From a candidate division WWE3 bacterium (GTDB lineage Bacteria > Patescibacteriota > WWE3 > 2-01-FULL-39-13), in assembly GCA_943354835.1 (NCBI GenBank), contig CALRDH010000006.1, positions 1 through 42,506 on the forward strand: a stretch of 42,506 bases of DNA, read 5' to 3'. Under the pieces are notes generated by a model. It saw only the letters and a program-made list of their open reading frames with translations. It was not told where the DNA came from and did no database searches. Positions 31,495 through 40,111 of this stretch are shown here, one piece after another. The translations under genes were made by a program, and so were the position numbers. Numbering within the stretch: the first letter of the stretch is position 1; each line of letters begins with the position of its first letter.

Positions 31495-32055
31495 ATGGTA
31501 AATTCAACAGATTTAAAAAATGGTGCGGTTTTTATTTATTACGGAACTCCATACAGAGTTTTGCAATACGAACATATAAAAATGGCAAGAGGTGGTGCAG
31601 TTGTTAAAGTTAAATGTATTGATCTTATTTCCTCTTCTATAAAAGAAATTTCTTTTAGCAATAATGACAAAGTCGAAGAAGCAGACGTCGAAAATAAAAA
31701 CATGCAGTATTTATATGCCGATACAGAAAAGCTTTATTTTATGGATCCAGTTTCATACGAAGGCGAAGAAGTTCCAATTACAAGAGCAAGTCGTGAAAAA
31801 AAATACTTAATAGAAGGGCGAGAATTCCAAGTCACCGTTTTTAACGGAAAACCATTGGGAGTTATTTTGCCTCCAAGCATTTTTTATAAAGTTACAGAGG
31901 CGGAACCGGCTGTGAGGGGAAATACTTCTAGTTCAGCGACAAAACATGTAATTGTTGAAAATGGTATGTCTGTTGAGGTTCCGCAGTTTATTAAAGAAGG
32001 GGACGTAGTTAAAATAAATACCGAATCAGGAAATTACACCGGCCGTGGTTATTAA
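31495..32055 (+). CDS. efp: Elongation factor P, arginine-tip variant
   Basis: EF-P rescues ribosomes stalled at polyproline. The 186-residue protein has the three beta-barrel domains of the family; the second domain and the C-terminal VEVPQFIKEGDVVKINTESGNYTGRG are typical. The tip loop that contacts the P-site tRNA reads KMARGGAVV with R32 where many bacteria have a lysine (PGKG). I chose the ATG at 31495 (MVNSTDLKNG) because it matches family starts and lies 6 nt after TATAAT; a start at 31474 would include the promoter. The MFS gene overlaps its end by 11 bases. Confidence 0.93.
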   Translation: MVNSTDLKNGAVFIYYGTPYRVLQYEHIKMARGGAVVKVKCIDLISSSIKEISFSNNDKVEEADVENKNMQYLYADTEKLYFMDPVSYEGEEVPITRASREKKYLIEGREFQVTVFNGKPLGVILPPSIFYKVTEAEPAVRGNTSSSATKHVIVENGMSVEVPQFIKEGDVVKINTESGNYTGRGY

Positions 32056-33256
32056 ATTTGTATTCTTTTCCGAAGAGTATGAGTTTGTAAAGCTTTGGTT
32101 AGCCCAAGTCTTTTCTCAATTAGCTCTTAATACTTTCAATTTTGTTTTAGCTATAGCAATTTACGAGTCCACTAAAAGTAATCAATCGGTTTCTTTAGTT
32201 GTAATTTCTTTTGGTCTTGCAGCATTTTTATTTGGAGTCGCAGCTGGTGTTATCGTTGATAATTTAGATCTAAAAAATGTTTTATTTGTAACTACGATAG
32301 CCCGCTTTTTTGTTGTTTTGGCATTTTTATTTTTTACAGGAAGTTTCTGGGGAACACTAATAGTTGCGTTTGCCTTGAATGCAGTTTCACAATTTTTCTT
32401 TCCGGCTGAATCGGCTGTAATTCCATCTATTGTTTCTAAAAAGAACCTTTTGCCTGCAAATTCACTTTATACAATGTCATATTATATTACTCAAGTTATT
32501 GGTTATGTCGGAGCTGGAACGCTTATTGGACTTGTTGGGTATCAAATTTCGATAATCGTACTAGCTATTTTATTTTTGCTATCTGCTTTTTTCATTTTGA
32601 TGGTGAAAATTCCTAAAAAAGTAGTTCCCGATGAAATTCAGTTGATTAAAATAAATAAAAAAATACAAAAAGGTTTTAAAGATTGCTTAGTTTATATAAA
32701 GGGAAATAGGGAAGTCCAAAGAGCTTTAATATATTTAGGCGGTTCGCAAATAATTGTTGGCATGTTTGTTTCGCTTTTGCCTGGATATGCTGTTGAAGTA
32801 CTCAATATTGATGTAAATAAAACAGGTCTTTATCTTGTTGGCCCTTCTATTATAGGTATGATCTCTGCAGGTTTTTTCTTAAGCGTTTTTGGCAAGGATA
32901 AGAATGAAGAGCTAATGATGAAGTGTGGCGTTTTTGGAGCTGCCGTTTCTGTTCTTTTAATGTCGCTAAGTATGAATGTTTTTGCTTCAGGATTGACGAT
33001 GTTCGTTGTAGGTTTTTTTAATTCTATAATAGTAATAATTGGTAATACGATGTTGCAGTCGCAAACAACTGAATCTATGAGAGGTCGAATTTATGGAGTA
33101 CTTCAGACTATTGTTACAATATTCGCTTTGGTTCCTGTTGTGTTAGTTGGTTATTTGGCTGATTCAGTTGGAATAAATATTGTCTTAGTATTCGTATCAA
33201 TTTTCATTTTATTGATCGGGCTACTTGGTAACAAACGTGGTGTTCAATTAGTGTAA
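32045..33256 (+). CDS. MFS transporter
   Basis: The 403-residue protein has about twelve membrane helices and resembles the permease-exporter branch of the major facilitator superfamily. Visible features are LWLAQVFSQLALNTFNFVLAIAIY at the start, AGVIVDNLDLKNVLFVTTIAR (the helix 2-3 loop) and ESMRGRIYGVLQTIVTIFALVPVVLVGYLAD near the end. It starts at a GTG inside efp; no later start preserves helix 1. The substrate cannot be deduced. Confidence 0.85.
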   Translation: MVIKFVFFSEEYEFVKLWLAQVFSQLALNTFNFVLAIAIYESTKSNQSVSLVVISFGLAAFLFGVAAGVIVDNLDLKNVLFVTTIARFFVVLAFLFFTGSFWGTLIVAFALNAVSQFFFPAESAVIPSIVSKKNLLPANSLYTMSYYITQVIGYVGAGTLIGLVGYQISIIVLAILFLLSAFFILMVKIPKKVVPDEIQLIKINKKIQKGFKDCLVYIKGNREVQRALIYLGGSQIIVGMFVSLLPGYAVEVLNIDVNKTGLYLVGPSIIGMISAGFFLSVFGKDKNEELMMKCGVFGAAVSVLLMSLSMNVFASGLTMFVVGFFNSIIVIIGNTMLQSQTTESMRGRIYGVLQTIVTIFALVPVVLVGYLADSVGINIVLVFVSIFILLIGLLGNKRGVQLV

Positions 33257-33259
33257 AAT
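33254..33259 (+). promoter_or_regulatory. -10 element of the membrane/zinc-finger gene
   Basis: TAAAAT ends 6 nt before the ATG at 33266. It overlaps the stop codon of the MFS gene. Confidence 0.5.
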
Positions 33260-33265
33260 CAAATC

Positions 33266-34303
33266 ATGATAGATTTTGAAGCGACTTCCATTGCAATCAT
33301 TCTTTTTGCATTTTTGATTTTTATTTTCGCATATTGGAAAGATGCAACAGCTGAAGGATTTAGTAGCGATAGAATCTTTGATTCTGTATTTATGATTGCA
33401 ATTGGAAGCTTTCTTGGTGGAAAACTTTTATTTCGAAATTTAAGCGTCGATTACATAAAATACCAATTACTAACTTCGCCTTTTATACTTGAAGGCATTT
33501 TAATAGGAGGTGCATTGGCGGTTTTTTTTGCTATCAAAAAAAACCGCTGGGATGGTTGGAAAATAGGCGATATGTTGGCACCAGCTTTGTCAATGTATCA
33601 AGCAATTTTGTTTCTTGGCTTTTTTATAAGAACAGGACAACTATCTATGCTAATTTTGCTTTCTGGTTTTGGATCCTTAACTTTTTTTATACGTTACTTA
33701 AAGACCAATCATAAGTTAGGGTCAAGCACTAGGTATTTCGAATTAAAAAGGTTAAATAGACTTACATTTACTGGCGGTTTATTCGCAACATACTTGACCG
33801 GATCAAGTCTCATTGCTATTCTTTTCTTGCTTACACATCAAAATTTCTCAAATTGGTTTTGGTGGTTCCAGTTTAGTTTTTATTTTTTTATATTAATTTC
33901 ATCGTTGTTTTTAATAAAACGACGATTAAATATAGAGGGAATTAAGATGAATTCGTTCATAGAGAAAATTAAGTCCATTTTGGTTAGAAGATCAAAGCAA
34001 ATCGATAAGGATATTAATGATATTGCCGAGAATGATCCTTTTAATGTTGAGGCTTCTGACGGACATAGAAATGAAGACGAATTAGGAGAAGAAGTTCAAG
34101 ATAATCAGCAACACGGAATTAGTGAAGCAATAAAGGGTGAATTAAATGATGAAAAAGATATGATAAAAAAATCTTTATCGAAATTAGAAAAAGGAACCTA
34201 TGGCTATTGTATTAAATGTGGTAAGGCGATAAGTGAGGATAGGCTAAAAGCCAATCCAACTGCGGAGTATTGTATGGCCTGCGAAAATAAAATTGCAAAA
34301 TAA
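33266..34303 (+). CDS. Membrane protein (Lgt-like fold) fused to a DksA/TraR-type zinc finger
   Basis: The 345-residue protein has about seven membrane helices in its first 230 residues. Their spacing and the segment GILIGGALAVFFAIKKNRWDGWKIGDMLAPALSMYQAILFLGFF recall prolipoprotein diacylglyceryl transferase, but the catalytic signature GRIGNFxN is missing. A charged cytoplasmic linker (about 230-290) leads to a DksA/TraR zinc finger: LSKLEKGTYGYCIKCGKAI with cysteines 315, 318, 336 and 339. DksA-type fingers normally bind RNA polymerase, so a membrane-tethered transcription regulator is conceivable. The domain combination is unusual. Its end overlaps the next gene by 11 bases. Confidence 0.8.
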   Translation: MIDFEATSIAIILFAFLIFIFAYWKDATAEGFSSDRIFDSVFMIAIGSFLGGKLLFRNLSVDYIKYQLLTSPFILEGILIGGALAVFFAIKKNRWDGWKIGDMLAPALSMYQAILFLGFFIRTGQLSMLILLSGFGSLTFFIRYLKTNHKLGSSTRYFELKRLNRLTFTGGLFATYLTGSSLIAILFLLTHQNFSNWFWWFQFSFYFFILISSLFLIKRRLNIEGIKMNSFIEKIKSILVRRSKQIDKDINDIAENDPFNVEASDGHRNEDELGEEVQDNQQHGISEAIKGELNDEKDMIKKSLSKLEKGTYGYCIKCGKAISEDRLKANPTAEYCMACENKIAK

Positions 34304-35057
34304 TCAACAAAACAACCTTGATTTACTTAAAGACATTGGTGTTATATATGAAGATGGCGATCTTGTCGTACTTGATAAACCCGCAGGTCTTGTAATTAAT
34401 GCTGCAGAAACTCAAAAGGATAATGTAACTTTACAAGATTTAATTGCTGTTTCAGATTTAATTGAAGAAGATCCTGAATATTCCGAATTTAGAGATAGAT
34501 CAGGTATTGTTCACCGTTTAGATAAGGATACATCTGGAATTATTATTGTTGCAAAAACAAGAGAAGCTTTTGAGAACCTACAAGATCAATTTAAATCGAG
34601 AAAAGTTCATAAAGTTTATCTTGCACTTGTTTATGGAGTTATAAAAGATTTAGATGTAGGTGAAACATTTGAAATAAATGCTCCTATTGGAAGAAATCCA
34701 AAAAATAGGCAAAGATTCGCAGTAGTTGAAGCAGGCAAAGAGGCCTCAACAAAATTCAAATTAATTAAGGTTATAAATTCAAAAAATGATGGCAAGTTTT
34801 CTCTTTTAGAATGCTATCCAAAAACAGGAAGAACACATCAAATTCGCGTTCACCTTACGGCACTCGGGAATTCTGTTGTTGGTGATTTCTTATATTCCGG
34901 AAAGACTCGTGGAAAAAGAGATCGTCATATTTTCACAAGACAATTTTTACACGCAAATAAAATCGAATTTTTACATCCGATAACAGGTGAACAGATGAAA
35001 TTAGAATCAAAACTCCCAGCAGATTTAGCTAATGTGTTAGACTATTTGAGTAGTTAG
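34293..35057 (+). CDS. RluA-family pseudouridine synthase
   Basis: The enzyme converts uridines in rRNA or tRNA to pseudouridine. The 254-residue protein has VVLDKPAGLVIN, the catalytic motif GIVHRLDKDTSGIIIVAKT with the nucleophilic Asp, and CYPKTGRTHQIRVHLTALGNSVVGDFLY. No S4 RNA-binding domain precedes the catalytic domain, unlike RluC/RluD. The start is taken as the TTG at 34293, which overlaps the preceding gene; no ATG precedes the conserved region. The exact target is unknown. Confidence 0.9.
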   Translation: MQNNQQNNLDLLKDIGVIYEDGDLVVLDKPAGLVINAAETQKDNVTLQDLIAVSDLIEEDPEYSEFRDRSGIVHRLDKDTSGIIIVAKTREAFENLQDQFKSRKVHKVYLALVYGVIKDLDVGETFEINAPIGRNPKNRQRFAVVEAGKEASTKFKLIKVINSKNDGKFSLLECYPKTGRTHQIRVHLTALGNSVVGDFLYSGKTRGKRDRHIFTRQFLHANKIEFLHPITGEQMKLESKLPADLANVLDYLSS

Positions 35058-35072
35058 AATAAAGGTCCTGCC

Positions 35073-36779
35073 ATGGATATTTTTACAGAAATTAGTCTAG
35101 TAATAGTCATTGCCACAATCATTTCCGTTTTAATGAGGATTCTAAAACAGCCGATGCTTATCGGTTATATCTTAACGGGAGTCATCGTTGGGCCTGCTGT
35201 TTTTGGTGTCATGCAATCAGATGAATCCTTTGAAGTTTTTTCACAATTTGGAATTGCACTTCTACTTTTTATTGTCGGTTTAAATTTAAGTCCAAAAGTC
35301 ATACGAGAAGTCGGAAAGGTTGCTGTCATAACAGGACTTGGACAAGTCGTTTTTACGTCCATTATTGGATATCTAATATCAACATTATTGGGCTTTGATA
35401 AAGTCTCATCGTTTTATATTGCAGTCGCTTTGACTTTCAGTAGCACTATCATCATTCTAAAATTGCTTTCAGACAAAGGGGATCTTGATACTTTATATGG
35501 AAAAATTTCAGTTGGATTTTTAATAGTCCAGGATGTTTTGGCGACTATCTTTTTAGTTATCGTTTCAGCATCGGCACTAGGAAACAGCTTTGTCGATATT
35601 TCTATCCAATTAATTTGGAAAAGTTTGCTGGTTGGAGCTTTGTTATATGTAGTAATAAAATTTATTTTGCCTAAATTATCAGCGTTTTTTGCTTCGTCTC
35701 AAGAATTTTTATTTTTATTCTCGATGGGGTGGGGACTTGGGGTTGCTTCACTTTTTCATATACTTGGGCTTTCTGTCGAAATTGGGGCTTTGGTTGCTGG
35801 TGTTACTTTGTCTTTATTCCCGTATCACTATGAAATAAGCTCAAAGATGAAGCCACTTCGAGATTTCTTTTTGATTTTATTTTTTGTCTTACTTGGATCA
35901 AGGTTAATGCTTAGTAATATTTATGCGGTGATAATACCTGCAATTATTTTTTCAACGTACGTATTGATTGGGAATCCCTTAATAGTTATGACCTTAATGG
36001 GTATGCTTGGTTTTAATAAAAAAACTAGTTTTAAATCTGGACTTAATGTCGCACAGATTAGTGAATTTTCATTGATTCTAATTGCTCTTGGATACAAATT
36101 AGGGCATTTTGATGAAACTGTTGTTTCATTAATTACTGTTGTCGGACTTATAACAATTGCAGGATCGTCTTATATGATTATGTATTCTAATAAGTTGTAC
36201 AGTTTATTTTCTAAATATTTGAGTGTTTTTGAAAGGAAAGTAAAAAACAAAACAAGTTCTCAAGAGGAAGTTTTTGACTCAATTTTATTTGGATATAACA
36301 GAATTGGATATGATTTTCTTGGAGTATTTAGGAAAATTGGAGCAAAATATTTAGTTGTAGATTACGATCCTTCTGTAATTAACGAATTGGAATCATCAGG
36401 TATTGAGTGTGAGTATGGTGATGCTTCTGATAATGAATTTCTTGATGGACTTTCATTAAAGAATGTAAAAATGGCTATTTCGACTATTCCTGATTATGAT
36501 GTCACAATCTCTCTTTTAGATAAAATACGATCTGTAAATGAGTTTGCAATAATCATGGTGCTTTCACATAGTATTGATGATACATACAAATTTTATGAGC
36601 ATGGAGCTTCGTATGTTGTTATGCCTCATTTTTTAGGAGGGGCATATGCATCGGAATTAGTTCAAAAGCATAAATTCGATGTGCAAAAGTTTGACTTGGA
36701 AAGGGAAAACCATATGAAAAATTTGAGTAAAAGAAGAGCATTAGGCCATGAACATCCTAAGATCGAGAAGAACGGGTAA
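35073..36779 (+). CDS. CPA2-family cation/proton antiporter with TrkA-N domain (KefB-like)
   Basis: The 568-residue protein has a membrane domain of about twelve helices (EISLVIVIATIISVLMRILKQPMLIGYILTGVIVGP, FGIALLLFIVGLNLSPK, TFSSTIIILKLLSDKGDLDTLYGKISVGFLIVQDV in outline) followed by a cytosolic Rossmann domain from about 410 (SILFGYNRIGYDFLGVFRK, LVVDYDPSVINELE, YGDASDNEFL). This is the K+/H+ antiporter design in which NAD(H) or ligand binding to the TrkA-N domain gates transport. TAGAAT lies 12 nt before the ATG. Confidence 0.92.
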   Translation: MDIFTEISLVIVIATIISVLMRILKQPMLIGYILTGVIVGPAVFGVMQSDESFEVFSQFGIALLLFIVGLNLSPKVIREVGKVAVITGLGQVVFTSIIGYLISTLLGFDKVSSFYIAVALTFSSTIIILKLLSDKGDLDTLYGKISVGFLIVQDVLATIFLVIVSASALGNSFVDISIQLIWKSLLVGALLYVVIKFILPKLSAFFASSQEFLFLFSMGWGLGVASLFHILGLSVEIGALVAGVTLSLFPYHYEISSKMKPLRDFFLILFFVLLGSRLMLSNIYAVIIPAIIFSTYVLIGNPLIVMTLMGMLGFNKKTSFKSGLNVAQISEFSLILIALGYKLGHFDETVVSLITVVGLITIAGSSYMIMYSNKLYSLFSKYLSVFERKVKNKTSSQEEVFDSILFGYNRIGYDFLGVFRKIGAKYLVVDYDPSVINELESSGIECEYGDASDNEFLDGLSLKNVKMAISTIPDYDVTISLLDKIRSVNEFAIIMVLSHSIDDTYKFYEHGASYVVMPHFLGGAYASELVQKHKFDVQKFDLERENHMKNLSKRRALGHEHPKIEKNG

Positions 36780-36857
36780 AAACATAACACCGTTGCAATA
36801 AGATAAATTGTTCAGTACTATGATTATTAGTGTCAGGGCAGGGACGCGTGATTCCTG

Positions 36858-37910
36858 ATGCGAAGAAAAAGAAAGCCGTATAAAAATAAAAAAAGATCAA
36901 ATTTTGCGTTTGCCATCGTTTCTGTAGTTATTTCAACAATTGCTTTGCTAGGTTTTTCATTTTACAAATTCATAAACGCACCTTTTTCGAATGCTTCAGG
37001 CATTGCAAGCCTTGGGGACAAGGGTGTCTGGAAAGAAGATTTTACGAATATCCTTCTAGTTAAACTTGATGATAAGAATGATAAGAACTCGAGTGTTAAT
37101 GCTTTGGCAATTTTGCATATAAATAATGAATCTAAAAGATACGACTTGTATAAATTACCAGTTGATGTCGAAGTGGAATACGGTTTGAATTATGGAAAAG
37201 GAAAGTTAAGTGATGCTTACAAAGTCGGAAATAGCGACCAAGACCGCGGATTTTATCTTTTGACAAAAACTATTTTAAAAAATCAGGCAATAAAAATTGA
37301 CGGTTATGTGGCAGTTGATAATGATGGATTTAATGAATTGACTACTATTGTAGGTAGCGTTGATGAAAATGATCTTTCTGTTGTTTTAAGAGTCAAAAAT
37401 TATATTAAGATTCCCAAATTAATATCTAAGTTTAGAACAGTTTCTATTACTAATTTAACTATTTCTGATATTTTTTCTGTTTTGGGTTTTATAAAAAATA
37501 CTTCTGAAGGGTCTGGATCTGTTTCAGATTTAAATGTTTACCAGGTTTTGGATTTTCAAAATTGGGATGATTTATGGGAAAGTAAAATGGATATCTCGTC
37601 TTTAAAAAAGGAGCCAATTAAAGTATTTATCGCGAATGCGTCAAGGGATCCAAAAATTCCTGGATTAGCAGGTTGGGGATCAAGAGTTATTAAAAATTTA
37701 GGCGCTTCGGTTTTAGATACGCAGAATTCGTTTATTGATTTTGATGAAAATACAATAATTACTGATAATAAGGATTTAGCATTGGTACAAAAGATATCAG
37801 AGACTTTGGGCATTAACAAAATCATATTTGTTTCTGATATTGACCGTGATTCTGGAATTAATCCTCAAGTATTTAGAACTAGCGTGTCTGTAGTTCTTAT
37901 AAACTATTAG
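36858..37910 (+). CDS. Divergent LytR-CpsA-Psr-like protein with LytR C-terminal domain
   Basis: The 350-residue protein has a basic N-terminus and one membrane helix (about 16-38), then an extracytoplasmic part. Residues ~60-180 follow the LCP pattern weakly (NILLVKLDD, ALAILHINNESKRYDLYKLPVDVEVEYG, KLSDAYKVG, IDGYVAVDNDGF). At the place of the conserved P-R-D the protein has P-V-D, losing the key arginine. The last ~100 residues (IKVFIANASRDPKIPGLAGWGSRVIKNLG) fit the LytR C-terminal domain. LCP enzymes attach glycopolymers to the wall; here the activity is doubtful. Confidence 0.7.
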   Translation: MRRKRKPYKNKKRSNFAFAIVSVVISTIALLGFSFYKFINAPFSNASGIASLGDKGVWKEDFTNILLVKLDDKNDKNSSVNALAILHINNESKRYDLYKLPVDVEVEYGLNYGKGKLSDAYKVGNSDQDRGFYLLTKTILKNQAIKIDGYVAVDNDGFNELTTIVGSVDENDLSVVLRVKNYIKIPKLISKFRTVSITNLTISDIFSVLGFIKNTSEGSGSVSDLNVYQVLDFQNWDDLWESKMDISSLKKEPIKVFIANASRDPKIPGLAGWGSRVIKNLGASVLDTQNSFIDFDENTIITDNKDLALVQKISETLGINKIIFVSDIDRDSGINPQVFRTSVSVVLINY

Positions 37911-37919
37911 TGATAAAAT
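37911..37919 (+). promoter_or_regulatory. Extended -10 element of yebC-ruvC
   Basis: TGATAAAAT ends 6 nt before the yebC ATG at 37926; the gap before it is only 15 bp long. Confidence 0.65.
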
Positions 37920-37925
37920 ATTTTC

Positions 37926-38459
37926 ATGTCAGGTCATTCAAAGTGGTCAACCATAAAACGAAAAAAGGGTGCAGAAGATAGTAAAAGAGCCCAAGTTTTC
38001 ACGCGTCTAGCAAAAGATATTACAATTGCAGCCAGAAATGGTGGCGAAGATGTTTCAGCTAATCCAGCACTTCGGGGGGCTATCGAAAAAGCAAAAGCAT
38101 CAAATATGCCGAAGGTTAATGTTGAAAGAGCTATTGCGCGCGGAGTTGGTAAGTTAGATGGTCAGGTTGTTGTTGAAGCTATATACGAGGGCTACGGACC
38201 TTCTGGCGTTGCTGTCTTAATTAAATGTTTAACAGATAATAAAAATAGAACGGTATCAGAAATTAGAAGCCTTTTTAATAAATTCGGTGGATCTTTAGCA
38301 GAGGCCGGTTCTGTTACATATGTTTTTGATTCAAGTATGGATGCAACATTTACAATCCCTTTATCAGGAGAAGCTCGGGGAAGATTTGAAAGCTTATACG
38401 AGGAACTCGAGTCCCTTGATGATGTAGTTAATGTCTACACGAATGTCGACCTAATATGA
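37926..38459 (+). CDS. yebC: YebC/PmpR/TACO1 family protein, shortened
   Basis: YebC-family proteins act in translation of difficult (proline-rich) sequences or as regulators. The 177-residue protein starts MSGHSKWSTIKRKKGAEDSKRAQVFTRLAKDI and continues with NPALRGAIEKAKASNMPKVNVERAI and YEGYGPSGVAVLIKCLTDNKNRTVSEIRSLFNK, all typical. After GSVTYVFD about 60 residues of the usual ~240 are missing, yet the closing segment YEELESLDDVVNVYTNVDL is retained, so the loss is within one domain. Its stop overlaps the ruvC start (ATGA at 38456-38459). Confidence 0.9.
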   Translation: MSGHSKWSTIKRKKGAEDSKRAQVFTRLAKDITIAARNGGEDVSANPALRGAIEKAKASNMPKVNVERAIARGVGKLDGQVVVEAIYEGYGPSGVAVLIKCLTDNKNRTVSEIRSLFNKFGGSLAEAGSVTYVFDSSMDATFTIPLSGEARGRFESLYEELESLDDVVNVYTNVDLI

Positions 38460-38932
38460 TAATCATGGGGATTGATCCCGGAACTGCCAAAACTGGTTAT
38501 GGATTTATAGAAACAGAAATGACTGGTCCTATGACGCTTATAGATTATGGACGAATAATCACATCAAAAGATAATTTAATGTCTGAACGTTTGTTAAAGA
38601 TTTATAATAGTTCAATTGAGCTTATAGAAAAATATTCTCCAGATATACTTGTAATTGAAAGATTGTTTTTTAATACAAACGTTAAGACCGCTTTAAGCGT
38701 TGGTCAGGCAAGAGGAATTCATGTACTTCTTGCTGGGAAATTTAAACTTCCTGTTTTTGAATATACTGCTTTAGAGGCAAAAATGGCATTAACAGGATAC
38801 GGTAGGTCAGAAAAAGAGGTTGTAAGAGACAAAGTGGCTGAATATTTAGGCGAAGATATTTTAAAAAAGAAAGGCATTGATGCTTCAGATGCGTTGGCAA
38901 TGGCAATTTGCCATAGAATAAAAATTAGTTAA
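38456..38932 (+). CDS. ruvC: Holliday junction resolvase RuvC
   Basis: RuvC cuts Holliday junctions bound by RuvAB. The 158-residue protein has the four catalytic acids: D7 in GIDPGTAKTGYG, a glutamate in LVIERLFF (about 68) and two aspartates in GIDASDALAMAICH (about 143 and 146). The start overlaps yebC, an arrangement (yebC-ruvC) seen in many bacteria. ruvA and ruvB are not in the window. Confidence 0.95.
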   Translation: MIIMGIDPGTAKTGYGFIETEMTGPMTLIDYGRIITSKDNLMSERLLKIYNSSIELIEKYSPDILVIERLFFNTNVKTALSVGQARGIHVLLAGKFKLPVFEYTALEAKMALTGYGRSEKEVVRDKVAEYLGEDILKKKGIDASDALAMAICHRIKIS

Positions 38933-38934
38933 AT

Positions 38935-39741
38935 ATGACTAAAAAACTATACTTTCTGTTAATTTCTATCTGCTATTTTGTATCAACCTCTGTATTGTAT
39001 CTTTTTGACTTAAGAGATAACTCATATTTACTTTCAACTTTTGTTTTTGGATTTATTGCCATAATGGCTTACTTTTTTAATGTGGTTTACAAAAAGAGGC
39101 GAGGGGTTTTCTTTAAGATTGTCTTTGTTTCAATATGTGCCTTTTCGAGCATGATGATATTGGACGCTTTCCCAAATCTTGGTCTTTATCCGAAATTGGC
39201 ATATATAGCTTTTTCTTCATTTGGCTTATATCTGTTGTTATTGTCTGTGAATATATATATTGTGTCTGAATCAAGCGACGAGCTAATTCCTTTATTGCAA
39301 CCGGCAAAGTCTGTAGTTTATGCGTATCAGTTAATGAGTGTGTTTTTTTCATCAATTATTATATATAAATTTTCACCAATTGCTGAATCCGCATTGATCA
39401 GTCTTGGATTGCAAGTTATCTGTTTTTTAATTTTTTATTTCCTGTTATTTAGGTCGATACGCTGGTTTTATATGATGGAAGGGAACTTAATCAACCCAGA
39501 AATGAAGGCAAATACGATTACTAGGTTAAGTTTATTTTCTTATGTGTTTTTAGTTGAAGTATCGACACTTCTTATATTTTATCCATTGGAGGATTTCGCG
39601 CGCGCAATGCTTGTTGCTGGAGCACTTTTTATAACGTCTAACGTAATTAACGGTTATTTAATGCATAAAGTTACAACGCGATTGCTTATAGATAGCTTGT
39701 TAATAATGGCTTTTTTGTATCTAATAACGAATTTCCTTTAA
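38935..39741 (+). CDS. Polytopic membrane protein of unknown function
   Basis: The 268-residue protein has about eight predicted membrane helices with short loops and no recognised motif. It begins two bases after ruvC and is probably co-transcribed with yebC-ruvC. Helix pairs are separated by basic loops (KKRRG, RSIRW), which suggests a defined topology. It is the last gene before the long noncoding region. Confidence 0.7.
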   Translation: MTKKLYFLLISICYFVSTSVLYLFDLRDNSYLLSTFVFGFIAIMAYFFNVVYKKRRGVFFKIVFVSICAFSSMMILDAFPNLGLYPKLAYIAFSSFGLYLLLLSVNIYIVSESSDELIPLLQPAKSVVYAYQLMSVFFSSIIIYKFSPIAESALISLGLQVICFLIFYFLLFRSIRWFYMMEGNLINPEMKANTITRLSLFSYVFLVEVSTLLIFYPLEDFARAMLVAGALFITSNVINGYLMHKVTTRLLIDSLLIMAFLYLITNFL

Positions 39742-39788
39742 TATAAAAACAATTTAAGGTAATGAGGTAGGGGAGTTTAGCTGAAAAA

Positions 39789-39879
39789 CTATAGGGTACT
39801 TTGTCATACATTTTGCGACGTCAATTTATGCTCGCAAAGTAAAGACCGCCTTGATAATGCTATAGGGTAGATTGTCATA
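39789..39879 (+). repeat. Pair of 20-bp direct repeats
   Basis: CTATAGGGTACTTTGTCATA (39789-39808) and CTATAGGGTAGATTGTCATA (39860-39879) agree in 18 of 20 bases and start 71 bp apart. A shorter TATAGGG occurs again near 39989, and TTGTCA or its complement recurs near 39882, 39904 and 40084. Between the copies TTTGCG and CGCAAA form an inverted repeat. Confidence 0.7.
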
Positions 39880-39931
39880 GTTTGTCAAGTTATATGTTGG
39901 CGTGACAACGAAATCGCCTTGGTTCGCGGCT

Positions 39932-39940
39932 TGTGGATAA
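39932..39940 (-). promoter_or_regulatory. Perfect DnaA box
   Basis: The plus strand reads TGTGGATAA, the complement of TTATCCACA. Nearby TTATAC motifs at about 40153, 40168, 40232, 40271 and 40275 resemble the first half of a DnaA box but do not match it fully. Confidence 0.5.
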
Positions 39941-40111
39941 GTTGAGTACAAATAATTAAGGGGCTAATTAATTGCTAATTATTAAAAAGTATAGGGATAA
40001 TTTTTTGATAATTAATCTTTAATTCGGTCGAAATTCGAGGGTAATTAATTGCCTCTCCCTATTTTTGCATTTTTGCCAAAATTGTGACAATCGAAGCTTC
40101 TGTCTAGCCCG

